In this document: piece by piece, positions 7,914 through 14,720 of the stretch
How positions within the stretch are numbered: the first letter of the stretch is position 1
How the letters are laid out: the number at the start of each line of letters is the position of its first letter
From: an uncultured Eubacteriales bacterium
Lineage (GTDB): Bacteria > Bacillota > Clostridia > Lachnospirales > Anaerotignaceae
Direction: 5' to 3'
NCBI GenBank assembly: GCA_900546215.1
Contig: URCD01000041.1
Coordinates: 1-19,160, forward strand
Length of the DNA stretch: 19,160 bases
Notes under the pieces: model-generated
Databases searched by the model: none
What the model was told of the DNA's origin: nothing
What the model saw: only the letters and a program-made list of their open reading frames with translations
Position numbers and translations under genes: made by a program

Positions 7914-8957
7914 TTATGCTGTATAAGGAGCATAAGGTATACGAACTGCAACACCTGTGTCATCGAGTACATAGTCTGTACCGGCAAGGAAGTCCTCGCC
8001 TGCCGCTGCGTTAAGAGCTACTGCTGCAATAGCATTGCCCATTGCGTCGCCATCCTGAAGAACAGTTGCACTCATTGTTCCCTTTGCAATTGCATCTTTA
8101 GCTGCGTCTGTTGCATCAACACCTATAACAGGAATGAATTTGTCTCCGCCTTCAACATTATAGCCAATGTTTGAAAGAGCTGCGATACATCCGATAGCCA
8201 TACCGTCGTTGTTAGCGACAACAAGCTCTATTTTTCCTTCGTTAGCAGCAAGGAGTGCTTCCATAGCTCTCTGTGCCTGCTCTGTATCCCAGTTACATAC
8301 CTGAATTTCACCAATACGTTCCATTGTGCAGCCGTTTGCCTCAGCCTGCTCTACAGAATACTGTGTACGTGCAATAGCTTCAGGATTATCAGGCTCGCCC
8401 TGGAACATTACATACTGGATAGCTCCATCGCCATTGATATCATATTCAGGATGAGCATCAAAGAGGTCTTTGATTATATCGCCCTGCATTTTACCTGCGT
8501 CAGCTGCGTTTGTTCCAATAAAGATTGATTTGTCATAAGATTTAACTACTTCTGTGTCAGGCTCCCTGTTAAAGAAGATAGTAGGAATACCAGCTTCTTT
8601 GGCCTTATCAACAACACCCTGTGCTGCCTTTGCGTCTACCATGTTGACACAGAGAACGTCAACACCCTTTTCAATCATAACGTCAAGCTGGTCATTCTGT
8701 GTTGCCTGATCGCCTTTTCCGTCCTGCATAATGATTTCAGCTTTTCCATCAAGAGCTGCCTCAATAGCATTACGTACAGTTGAAATATAGGTGTCATCGT
8801 ATTTGTAAATAAGTACTCCGACTGTGGGAAGCGCTCCCTCGGCGTCACTACCGCCTGACGCATTATTGCTGCTGTTTGAGCTTGAGTTTCCGCATGCAGC
8901 AAGGCCAAGAGCCATAACAGCGGTAAGCGCCAGTGCTAAAATTCTTTTTTTCTTCAT
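7914..8957 (-). CDS. mglB: Galactose-binding lipoprotein of the Mgl ABC transporter
   Basis: This 347-aa extracytoplasmic sugar-binding protein is a type I periplasmic-binding fold (Peripla_BP_4). Residues 1-21 are a lipoprotein signal (MKKKR, hydrophobic core, LAAC), with lipid-modified Cys22 followed by a Ser/Asn linker. A calcium loop like that of E. coli MglB is present (DINGDGAIQ at 173-181). Recalled E. coli ligand residues map to Asp55, Asn130, Asn191 (His in E. coli), Glu193 (Asp), Arg197, Trp223, Asp281 and Gln301 (Asn). The calcium loop and TFFN/GEP context favour galactose or glucose over ribose. The gene has a strong GGGAGG site and is first in the operon, as usual for a binding protein. 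Confidence 0.93.
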   Translation of the reverse strand: MKKKRILALALTAVMALGLAACGNSSSNSSNNASGGSDAEGALPTVGVLIYKYDDTYISTVRNAIEAALDGKAEIIMQDGKGDQATQNDQLDVMIEKGVDVLCVNMVDAKAAQGVVDKAKEAGIPTIFFNREPDTEVVKSYDKSIFIGTNAADAGKMQGDIIKDLFDAHPEYDINGDGAIQYVMFQGEPDNPEAIARTQYSVEQAEANGCTMERIGEIQVCNWDTEQAQRAMEALLAANEGKIELVVANNDGMAIGCIAALSNIGYNVEGGDKFIPVIGVDATDAAKDAIAKGTMSATVLQDGDAMGNAIAAVALNAAAGEDFLAGTDYVLDDTGVAVRIPYAPYTA

Positions 8958-8991
8958 AATGATTTTCCTCCCTTAAATAGAAATTCATCTC

Positions 8992-9020
8992 GACAGGCAA
9001 CATACAAGTATATGCCTGTC
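8992..9020. promoter_or_regulatory. Inverted repeat in the mglB leader
   Basis: GACAGGCA and its complement TGCCTGTC flank a 13-nt centre that itself contains a 4-bp inverted repeat (ATAC/GTAT). It lies just downstream of the predicted start of transcription and 34 bp before the mglB ATG. There is no U run after it, so it is not a terminator. It could be an operator acting as a roadblock, or a 5' mRNA-stabilising hairpin. Confidence 0.5.
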
Positions 9021-9036
9021 TGTAAACTACATGATA

Positions 9037-9066
9037 AGTATAGCACCACATGCAGTATAAAGACAA
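9037..9066 (-). promoter_or_regulatory. Predicted sigma-A promoter of the mgl-gal operon
   Basis: On the minus strand, TTGTCT (9061-9066) and TATACT (9037-9042) are separated by 18 bp, and the -10 has an extended TG (TGCTATACT). The predicted transcript starts near 9030 and gives a leader of about 70 nt to mglB. No cre-like site for catabolite control is evident next to it. Confidence 0.6.
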
Positions 9067-9067
9067 G

Positions 9068-9094
9068 CTGTTTTTTATTATTTCTCAAAAACAG
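9068..9094. promoter_or_regulatory. Operator-like inverted repeat upstream of the mglB promoter
   Basis: CTGTTTTT (9068-9075) and AAAAACAG (9087-9094) form an 8-bp inverted repeat with an 11-bp spacer, directly upstream of the predicted -35 element. The 19-bp centre-to-centre spacing places the arms about two helical turns apart, as for a dimeric activator or repressor. No regulator gene is in the window. Being A/T-rich, the repeat could be chance. Confidence 0.35.
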
Positions 9095-9276
9095 TTATTT
9101 TAACAAAGATTTTTTTGTGCAAATCAAACACATTTATTATCCATTTTTATGCAATTAGACAATTTAATAAGCATTTTTTTGTATATACCCCGAAATAACG
9201 ACAATTCAATATCAAATTTAACCATAACTTGATTTATTCCGACTTTTTAAATAACACAATTTTAGTAAATATATTC

Positions 9277-9305
9277 ATAAAAATAACCAATTTTAATTTT
9301 GTCAA
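9277..9305 (-). promoter_or_regulatory. Possible second, distal promoter for mglB
   Basis: A perfect TTGACA (9300-9305) is followed after 17 bp by TTTTAT (9277-9282, 4 of 6 matches to TATAAT) on the minus strand, just past the ferredoxin terminator. If used, it would give mglB a leader of about 310 nt. The rest of the AT-rich 9095-9276 stretch shows no gene or strong structure to me. Confidence 0.25.
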
Positions 9306-9313
9306 GCCTGATG

Positions 9314-9359
9314 ATTTTAAAAAAAGAAAGACCGCTGATTAAAATCAGCGGTCTTTCTT
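9314..9359 (-). terminator. Intrinsic terminator of the ferredoxin gene
   Basis: A perfect 17-bp inverted repeat (arms 9324-9340 and 9343-9359, core AGACCGCTGATT) is followed on the minus strand by a T-rich run ending at 9314. It lies 27 bp after the ferredoxin stop. It should insulate the ferredoxin unit from the mgl-gal operon downstream. Confidence 0.9.
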
Positions 9360-9386
9360 ATGTAGGCCTACACTATCTTCTTATAA

Positions 9387-9557
9387 TTAAGCAAGTTTGG
9401 GAGCTCCTACTGGACAGCTTCCAGCGCAAGCACCACATTCGATGCAGTCTGCTTCATTGATTTTGAAGACACCACCGTCATCTACAATACAAGATGTAGG
9501 ACAGTCAGCTACGCATGCTCCGCAACCGATGCACTCGTCACCAATTTTGTATGCCAT
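9387..9557 (-). CDS. 2[4Fe-4S] ferredoxin (clostridial type)
   Basis: This 56-aa protein, MAYKIGDECIGCGACVADCP and onward, is a low-potential electron carrier. It has two classic cluster motifs: CxxCxxCxxxCP at Cys9, 12, 15, 19 and again at Cys38, 41, 44, 48, the second ending CPVGAP. The two halves are internally symmetrical, as in clostridial ferredoxins, and there is one extra Cys at 23. A very strong AGGAGGTG site precedes the ATG. It has its own predicted promoter and a strong terminator, so it is an independent, probably highly expressed unit. Its redox partner cannot be read from this window. Confidence 0.95.
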   Translation of the reverse strand: MAYKIGDECIGCGACVADCPTSCIVDDGGVFKINEADCIECGACAGSCPVGAPKLA

Positions 9558-9591
9558 TAGAAAACACCTCCTCTGAAAATGTACATTTTAT

Positions 9592-9620
9592 ATTCTATAT
9601 CAAAAGATATAAAATAGCAA
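9592..9620 (-). promoter_or_regulatory. Predicted ferredoxin promoter
   Basis: TTGCTA (9615-9620) and TAGAAT (9592-9597), 17 bp apart on the minus strand, match sigma-A hexamers at 4 and 5 of 6 positions. The leader would be about 30 nt, ending in the strong AGGAGGTG ribosome binding site. No clear terminator separates it from dnaB upstream, so some read-through is also possible. Confidence 0.5.
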
Positions 9621-9705
9621 CAAAAAATTTCATATTTGCTGAAATTTTCAGTAAAAACAGACTTACCCATTTATTTTGTAAAACCGTGTATTTAAAGCAT
9701 AAAAT

Positions 9706-11046
9706 TTAAAAGCTGTTGGCCATATTTGCAAACTTCGTATACTGCCCGAGCCACGTGAGATTAACTGTTCCCGTAGGGCCGTTACGCTGCTTGGCAATAA
9801 TCAGCTCAGCCATATTCTTCTTCTCAGTTTTTTCAGGGAAGTAGTATTCATCCCTGTACAAGAAGGCCACAAGGTCTGCGTCCTGCTCTATAGCTCCCGA
9901 CTCACGTAAGTCTGAAAGCATTGGCCTATGGTCGCTTCTGGCTTCACATGCACGGGAAAGCTGTGATAACGCTATAACAGGAGCTTCAATCTCCCTGGCA
10001 ACGGCTTTAAGCGACCTTGATATCTCTGAAATTTCCTGCTGCCTTGAATCGCTTCTTCCGCTTCCGCTCATAAGCTGAAGATAGTCTATTACAACCAGCC
10101 CAAGGCCCTTCTCAAGCTTAAGCCTCCTGCATTTCGCTCTTATATCCATAGCGGTTATTCCGGGGGTATCATCTATGTATATGGGAGCCTCGCTGAGCCT
10201 TCCCATCCCTTCAACAAGCTTATTCCAGTCATCGTTATTTAATTCTCCGGTTCTAACTTTTTGAGCGTCAACCAACGCTTCCGCACACAGCATACGGTTT
10301 ACTAGCTGCTCCTTACTCATTTCCAAAGAAAATATAGCAACAGGGACGTTTTCCTTCAAAGCGGCATGCTGAGCAACATTCAGAACAAATGCTGTTTTGC
10401 CCATTGACGGCCTTGCGGCTATAAGTATAAGGTCTGACTTTTGCAGTCCAGCGGTTTTATTATCAAAATCCGTAAAGCCAGTAGATATTCCGGTTATTTT
10501 TTCAGATGAATTATAAATTTTTTCTATATTTGAGAACGCGTCAAAGGCAACATCCATTATCGACGCAAAGCTGTCCGTGTTACGGTTTTGCATAACATCG
10601 AAAATGCCCTTTTCAGCTTTATCAAGAATACTGTTGATATCGTCATTCGCCTTATAGCTTGTTTCAGAGATATCGCCTGAAAGCTTTATAAGTCTTCTTA
10701 AAACAGATTTCTCCTCAACAATCTTGGCATAGCTTTTAACATTGACCGACGAGCCTACTGCCGCAGCAATATTAGCCAAAGTTTCTACTCCACCGATTTC
10801 AGCAAATACTCCGTTTTCCTCCAGCTGATTTTTAACGGTTACTACGTCTATAGGCTCGCCTTTGGTATAAAGCTGAAAGGCCGCCTCATAGACCGCCTTG
10901 TTTTCCGGCGAATAAAAATCCTCGGCCTTAAGTATCTCAAAGGCTTCAGCTGCTGCGTCCTTGTCCATCAGTATGGAGCTTAATACAGCCTGTTCCGCAT
11001 CAGCGTCATGGGGCATTTTCCTCTGTATTTGATTGTTCTGCTCCAT
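9706..11046 (-). CDS. dnaB: Replicative DNA helicase
   Basis: This 446-aa protein is the hexameric 5'-3' helicase that unwinds DNA at the replication fork. It has the DnaB N-terminal domain (MPHDADAEQAVLSSIL at 11-26), a linker, and a RecA-like C-terminal domain from about residue 183. Walker A is ARPSMGKTA at 211-219. Other visible motifs are IFSLEMSKEQL (H1a), VVIDYLQLM (Walker B), the ALSQLSR sensor-like segment, and LRESGAIEQDAD with the region of the arginine finger. Length matches the family and no intein is seen. AGGGGAG precedes the ATG, and it follows rplI by 15 bp. It is the last gene of the pheA-gdpP-rplI-dnaB run. Confidence 0.97.
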   Translation of the reverse strand: MEQNNQIQRKMPHDADAEQAVLSSILMDKDAAAEAFEILKAEDFYSPENKAVYEAAFQLYTKGEPIDVVTVKNQLEENGVFAEIGGVETLANIAAAVGSSVNVKSYAKIVEEKSVLRRLIKLSGDISETSYKANDDINSILDKAEKGIFDVMQNRNTDSFASIMDVAFDAFSNIEKIYNSSEKITGISTGFTDFDNKTAGLQKSDLILIAARPSMGKTAFVLNVAQHAALKENVPVAIFSLEMSKEQLVNRMLCAEALVDAQKVRTGELNNDDWNKLVEGMGRLSEAPIYIDDTPGITAMDIRAKCRRLKLEKGLGLVVIDYLQLMSGSGRSDSRQQEISEISRSLKAVAREIEAPVIALSQLSRACEARSDHRPMLSDLRESGAIEQDADLVAFLYRDEYYFPEKTEKKNMAELIIAKQRNGPTGTVNLTWLGQYTKFANMANSF

Positions 11047-11061
11047 AATAAAGCTCCCCTT

Positions 11062-11508
11062 TTATTCCCCTGCTATTTCCACAGCCATTTCGATGGTTAC
11101 CTGCGGATGAAGCTTTATTTTAACTATTCTTCTGCCAACCATTTTTATGGGGTCGTCAAAGCTTATCTTCTTTTTATCTATATCTATTCCTGTCTGCTGA
11201 AGCAGAGCGGCAGCAATTTCCTTATTAGTTACTGAACCAAACACCCTGCCGTTCTCTCCGGCCTTAACGCTTACCTTAACTACTTTATCCTTAAGAGTAT
11301 CTCCTAATTTCTTAGCCTCTTCAAATTCTTCCTTTTTTCTTTTCTCCTCTGACTTCTTTTTAAGCTCAAGGTCGTTTATATTTGCCTTTGTAGCTTCTAC
11401 AGCCAATTTTTTCGGTATAAGGAAGTTCATTGCATATCCGTCACTTTTATTTATTACGTCGCCTTTTTTGCCGACGCCCTTCACATCCTCAAGCAATATA
11501 AGTTTCAT
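11062..11508 (-). CDS. rplI: 50S ribosomal protein L9
   Basis: This 148-aa ribosomal protein binds 23S rRNA at the base of the L1 stalk. The N-terminal L9 signature (MKLILLEDVKGVGKKGD, then GYAMNFLIPKKLAVEAT to about 40) is intact. A charged Lys/Glu-rich connecting helix follows (about 45-75), then the C-terminal domain, beginning with KVSVKAGENGRVFGSVT. An AGGAGG site lies inside the end of gdpP, and the ATG starts one base after the gdpP stop codon. This points to tight translational coupling. The gdpP-rplI-dnaB order is widely conserved in Firmicutes. Confidence 0.97.
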   Translation of the reverse strand: MKLILLEDVKGVGKKGDVINKSDGYAMNFLIPKKLAVEATKANINDLELKKKSEEKRKKEEFEEAKKLGDTLKDKVVKVSVKAGENGRVFGSVTNKEIAAALLQQTGIDIDKKKISFDDPIKMVGRRIVKIKLHPQVTIEMAVEIAGE

Positions 11509-11509
11509 A

Positions 11510-13450
11510 TCAGTTTGCCTCCTCTATATATTGTTTCACAGCGTCCTTTACCAGTTCCTTTACGTCATCCACTGTTTTATCTTTAAACTGGGCTCCACTA
11601 ATGGTCTGATGTCCTCCGCCGCCAATTTTCTCCAGTATAACCTGTACATTAATATCTCCAAGACTTCTGGCGCTGACATATATTGTATCCCCTTCTTCGC
11701 AGATTACAAACGAGGCTCTAATACCCTCAACGTCAAGAAGCTCATCTGCTGCCTGCGCTGCCGTTACAGATGTGTTGCCATAATCCGCAGGGCACACCGA
11801 CATATACATTCCATCCGCTATAGGCTCTGTATTTGCCACAGCCATTGCCTTAGCCTTAAACACGCTTAAATCTTCCTGCAAAAGCTTTCTGACCCTTATT
11901 CCGTCAGCTCCGCATCTTTTTAGAAATGCCGCGGCCTCAAATGTTATAGTTCCAGTTTTCATACTGAAATTTTTAGTATCTACAGTCATACCAGCAAGCA
12001 GTGCATCAGCCTCAACCGATTTCAGCTTAACCTTTTCGCCAATGTATTGTATCATTTCGGTTACCAGCTCACAGGCGGAAGACGCATAAGGCTCATGATA
12101 AACCATGACAGCCTTGTCTATAAAGTCAGTACTCTTTCTGTGATGGTCAAAAACAACTACCTTAGACGCCTTATTCAGCACATCAACAGATTCTACTCTG
12201 TTATTTATATGCGTATCAACCACAATCAGCAAAGTGTTGTCTGTAATATTCTGCCACGCCTCCTGTGAATCAGTCAAAAGATCATCATAGTCAGGATTCC
12301 CAATAAATTTATCAAGTATTTTTTTAATCGAAGAAGGAATGCTGTCCAAAATAATTGAGCAGCTTTTTCCCAGTGATTTAGCTATTCTGTAAACACCGAT
12401 TGACGATCCAAAGCAATCAGCGTCGGCAATAACGTGTCCCATTACATATACTCTCTCAGATTCAGCTATAAGCTCTGAAAGCGCGTCAGCCTTTACTCTT
12501 GCTCGAATTCTTGCGTTATGGGATACCTCTCCGCTTTTTCCTCCATAAAAGATATATTTATCTCCGTTTTTAATTAGCGCCTGATCTCCGCCCCGGCCAA
12601 GAGCCAGATCGATTGCCGCTTTTGCGCTTTTCATAGCCGACTCCAGCGTTACCTCGCCAATGCCTATTCCAATGCTTAGGGTTACCGGGATATGCTCACC
12701 GATAGTTATTGAGCGAATTTCGTTTAGTATTTCAAACTTACTTTTCTGAATGTCCGCTAAAGCTTCGGCAGTTATACAGAAGAAATACCTGTCCTTTTCT
12801 GTTTTTTTAAGTACGCCTCTTGCCTCATGTATCATAGCCGTCAGTTTTCTGTCAACTATTGCTGTCAGCATAGGAATTGCCGAATCGTCAACGCTTTCGA
12901 TAACCTCGTCATAGTTGTCAATATAAATAAGCCCTAAAACAGTCTTATCGCTTTCCAAGCTCCTTTTAAGCGTTTGTATCTCCGTAACGTCCATAAAGCA
13001 CAGCGAGTCTGCTATGTTTCCATCTGTAAGCTCAGCATGAGACGAATAAATTCTAAACTCTCTGTCCCCTATTTTAACAATTTGGTTATTAAGATGCTCG
13101 TTATATTCAGGTATTTTCTCTTTTATATTAAAATCAGTAAAGCATTTAAAGCCCATAAGCTGCAAAAATTCTTCATTGCAGCCCATAACACTGAAGTCAC
13201 CGTCTATAACAACATACGGAACAGGTATGTCATTTTTCACAATAACTTCCGGTTCGTCATCTTCTTCAAGGGCTTCCTCAATACGTTCTTCCTCAATGTG
13301 CTTTTTCTCATTTGATGCCAGAATGTATATAATCGCTGCCACAACGGCCATAACTATAATGCCGATAATACCTCCTAAAAAGGCGCACACTATTCCGGCA
13401 GCTGTAAGAACCGCTAAATATTTAAGTGTATTATTTTTATAATCATCCAT
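11510..13450 (-). CDS. gdpP: Cyclic-di-AMP phosphodiesterase, GdpP/DhhP-type with DHH-DHHA1 domains
   Basis: This 646-aa membrane protein hydrolyses c-di-AMP. Residues about 10-44 form two transmembrane helices. A PAS-like domain follows (about 70-150), then a degenerate GGDEF domain (about 150-310, with no GGDEF motif), which in this family does not make c-di-GMP. The DHH domain shows ADADCFGSS (Asp343, Asp345), VDTH (Asp412), FDHH (435-437) and VDTKNF (Asp491). The DHHA1 domain ends with GGGGHQ at 610-615. Start: a GTG at 13459 also opens the frame, but it lies inside the AGGTG ribosome binding site that serves the ATG at 13450, so ATG is chosen. Confidence 0.94.
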   Translation of the reverse strand: MDDYKNNTLKYLAVLTAAGIVCAFLGGIIGIIVMAVVAAIIYILASNEKKHIEEERIEEALEEDDEPEVIVKNDIPVPYVVIDGDFSVMGCNEEFLQLMGFKCFTDFNIKEKIPEYNEHLNNQIVKIGDREFRIYSSHAELTDGNIADSLCFMDVTEIQTLKRSLESDKTVLGLIYIDNYDEVIESVDDSAIPMLTAIVDRKLTAMIHEARGVLKKTEKDRYFFCITAEALADIQKSKFEILNEIRSITIGEHIPVTLSIGIGIGEVTLESAMKSAKAAIDLALGRGGDQALIKNGDKYIFYGGKSGEVSHNARIRARVKADALSELIAESERVYVMGHVIADADCFGSSIGVYRIAKSLGKSCSIILDSIPSSIKKILDKFIGNPDYDDLLTDSQEAWQNITDNTLLIVVDTHINNRVESVDVLNKASKVVVFDHHRKSTDFIDKAVMVYHEPYASSACELVTEMIQYIGEKVKLKSVEADALLAGMTVDTKNFSMKTGTITFEAAAFLKRCGADGIRVRKLLQEDLSVFKAKAMAVANTEPIADGMYMSVCPADYGNTSVTAAQAADELLDVEGIRASFVICEEGDTIYVSARSLGDINVQVILEKIGGGGHQTISGAQFKDKTVDDVKELVKDAVKQYIEEAN

Positions 13451-13467
13451 AACGTTCACCTATCCAT

Positions 13468-14295
13468 TCAGCATATAGAAGAATATGACCCAAGGAATTT
13501 GAAAAACGCTACTTTTCTTTTAAGCATTTTTATCGCATCCTTCAAATCTTCTTCATTATCCGCAATAAGGTCAATATAAAATACATATGTGCCCAGTTTA
13601 TGTTTTGCCGGACGCGATTCTATTTTAATCATATTTATTTCATAAATATTGAGTATATCCAAAACCTTATATAGTGTGCCCGGAGAATTGTCATTATCTA
13701 ATGTAAAAGCAATACTCGTCTTCATGCAAGCCTTAAGTTCGGTCTCCGCTTTTGATATAACTACAAAGCGCGTGGCATTTGTTCCATCATCCTGTATATC
13801 CTCTCCTATTATATCAAGTCCATAGACCTCCGCTGCCCTTTTAGGAGCAATTGCCCCGATAGGCTCAGAGCTTTCAGAAACTATATGCGCAGCCTCAGCA
13901 GTTGATGATACCGAAGCGGTCTCATTGACTCCTATACTTTTAATATATTTTCTGCACTGTGCCAGTCCCTGTGGATGAGAAATAATTTTTTTGATATCCT
14001 CTTTATTAAAATCGGGCCTGACCATAAGATTTTGGCTTACCTTTAAAATCAATTCAGCCTTTATGAAGAGCCTAGTGTCAAATATAAGCGTATCTATCGT
14101 ACTTGTGACAGTTCCTTCAATTGAATTTTCCAAAGGAACTATCCCTTCATCTATTATACCGTCATTTACGGCCGAAATAACATCTGTTATATTCAAAAAC
14201 ATATTATAATCGCAGCTGAGGCTGCAATTTTCGGCATAAAGCAGCGCCGCCTGCTCTGAAAATGTTCCTTTAGGGCCTAGATAACCCAGTTTCAT
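13468..14295 (-). CDS. pheA: Prephenate dehydratase
   Basis: This 275-aa monofunctional enzyme converts prephenate to phenylpyruvate, the committed step of phenylalanine synthesis. The catalytic domain (1 to about 180) has GYLGPKGTFSEQAAL, PLENSIEGTV, ISHPQGLAQC and the TRF motif (175-177) needed for catalysis. A C-terminal ACT domain (about 192-270) holds the SPGTLYK and ESRP (226-229) segments linked to Phe feedback. No chorismate mutase domain is fused. AAGGAG precedes the ATG. It is first in the run, 17 bp before gdpP. The leader is only about 36 nt, so I see no T-box or attenuator. Confidence 0.95.
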   Translation of the reverse strand: MKLGYLGPKGTFSEQAALLYAENCSLSCDYNMFLNITDVISAVNDGIIDEGIVPLENSIEGTVTSTIDTLIFDTRLFIKAELILKVSQNLMVRPDFNKEDIKKIISHPQGLAQCRKYIKSIGVNETASVSSTAEAAHIVSESSEPIGAIAPKRAAEVYGLDIIGEDIQDDGTNATRFVVISKAETELKACMKTSIAFTLDNDNSPGTLYKVLDILNIYEINMIKIESRPAKHKLGTYVFYIDLIADNEEDLKDAIKMLKRKVAFFKFLGSYSSIC

Positions 14296-14337
14296 AAGTA
14301 TTCTCCTTACTACATTGATTATAGTATTTTAACACAT

Positions 14338-14365
14338 ATTATAGCGGATAACAAATAAAATTCAA
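14338..14365 (-). promoter_or_regulatory. Predicted promoter of pheA-gdpP-rplI-dnaB
   Basis: TTGAAT (14360-14365) and a perfect TATAAT (14338-14343) are 16 bp apart on the minus strand. A second TATAAT lies nearer the gene but has no matching -35. Initiation from the first would give a leader of about 36 nt to pheA. Confidence 0.6.
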
Positions 14366-14649
14366 TTACGAAAGTGTGAACTTTATATTTATTGGAGCAT
14401 TATGGTATTTATTGTCGTCAATTTAAAAACAGCAATTTAATTTTATCTAAGCCGTATATATAATAAACAGTTTAAAATCAGCATTTTTATTAACTTTACT
14501 TCCAATAATATCTTTTTTAGTAATATATATCAATTCAACCACTTTTATTGTTTAAATATTAATACATGAATTATGCATTTTTTTATTTTTTGCTTATACT
14601 TTGGTAAAAGTACACATTTACAATATTTTCTTTTTATTACTATTTTTAA
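14366..14649. other. AT-rich noncoding spacer between divergent pheA and surface-protein genes
   Basis: This stretch of about 280 bp is very AT-rich and holds no convincing gene on either strand. It has only short imperfect dyads, such as AAAGT/ACTTT near 14371. Promoters flank it on both sides. I see no riboswitch-like or repeat structure in it. Confidence 0.6.
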
Positions 14650-14682
14650 TTGCCTCTTTTTAATATTAAGTGCTAATATAAT
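14650..14682 (+). promoter_or_regulatory. Predicted promoter of the SLH surface-protein gene
   Basis: TTGCCT (14650-14655) and TAATAT (14674-14679), 18 bp apart and with an upstream TG, fit a sigma-A promoter. An overlapping perfect TATAAT (14677-14682) has a poorer spacing. The leader would be about 35 nt and contain AGGAGGG, 6 bases before the ATG. Confidence 0.45.
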
Positions 14683-14720
14683 TTCAAAAACGACTTTTAT
14701 CGACATATAGGAGGGATACT

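Noticed and set aside
8958..9323. Search for a CcpA cre site upstream of mglB
   Set aside because: No sequence with the central CG and flanking TGxAA/TxxCA arms was found near the promoter.
9660..9705. Possible terminator after dnaB
   Set aside because: Only A/T-rich dyads (TTTAAA repeats and CTGAAAATTTCAG nearby) are present, with no GC-rich stem, so I did not call one.
14296..14337. Search for a T-box or attenuator leader ahead of pheA
   Set aside because: The predicted leader is about 36 nt, too short, and no specifier stem or terminator hairpin is seen.
14341..14354. AGCGGATAACAA, a 12-base match to part of the E. coli lac operator, near pheA
   Set aside because: It overlaps the predicted pheA -10 and spacer, but only half of the palindrome is present and there is no lac gene nearby. 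It is most likely chance.
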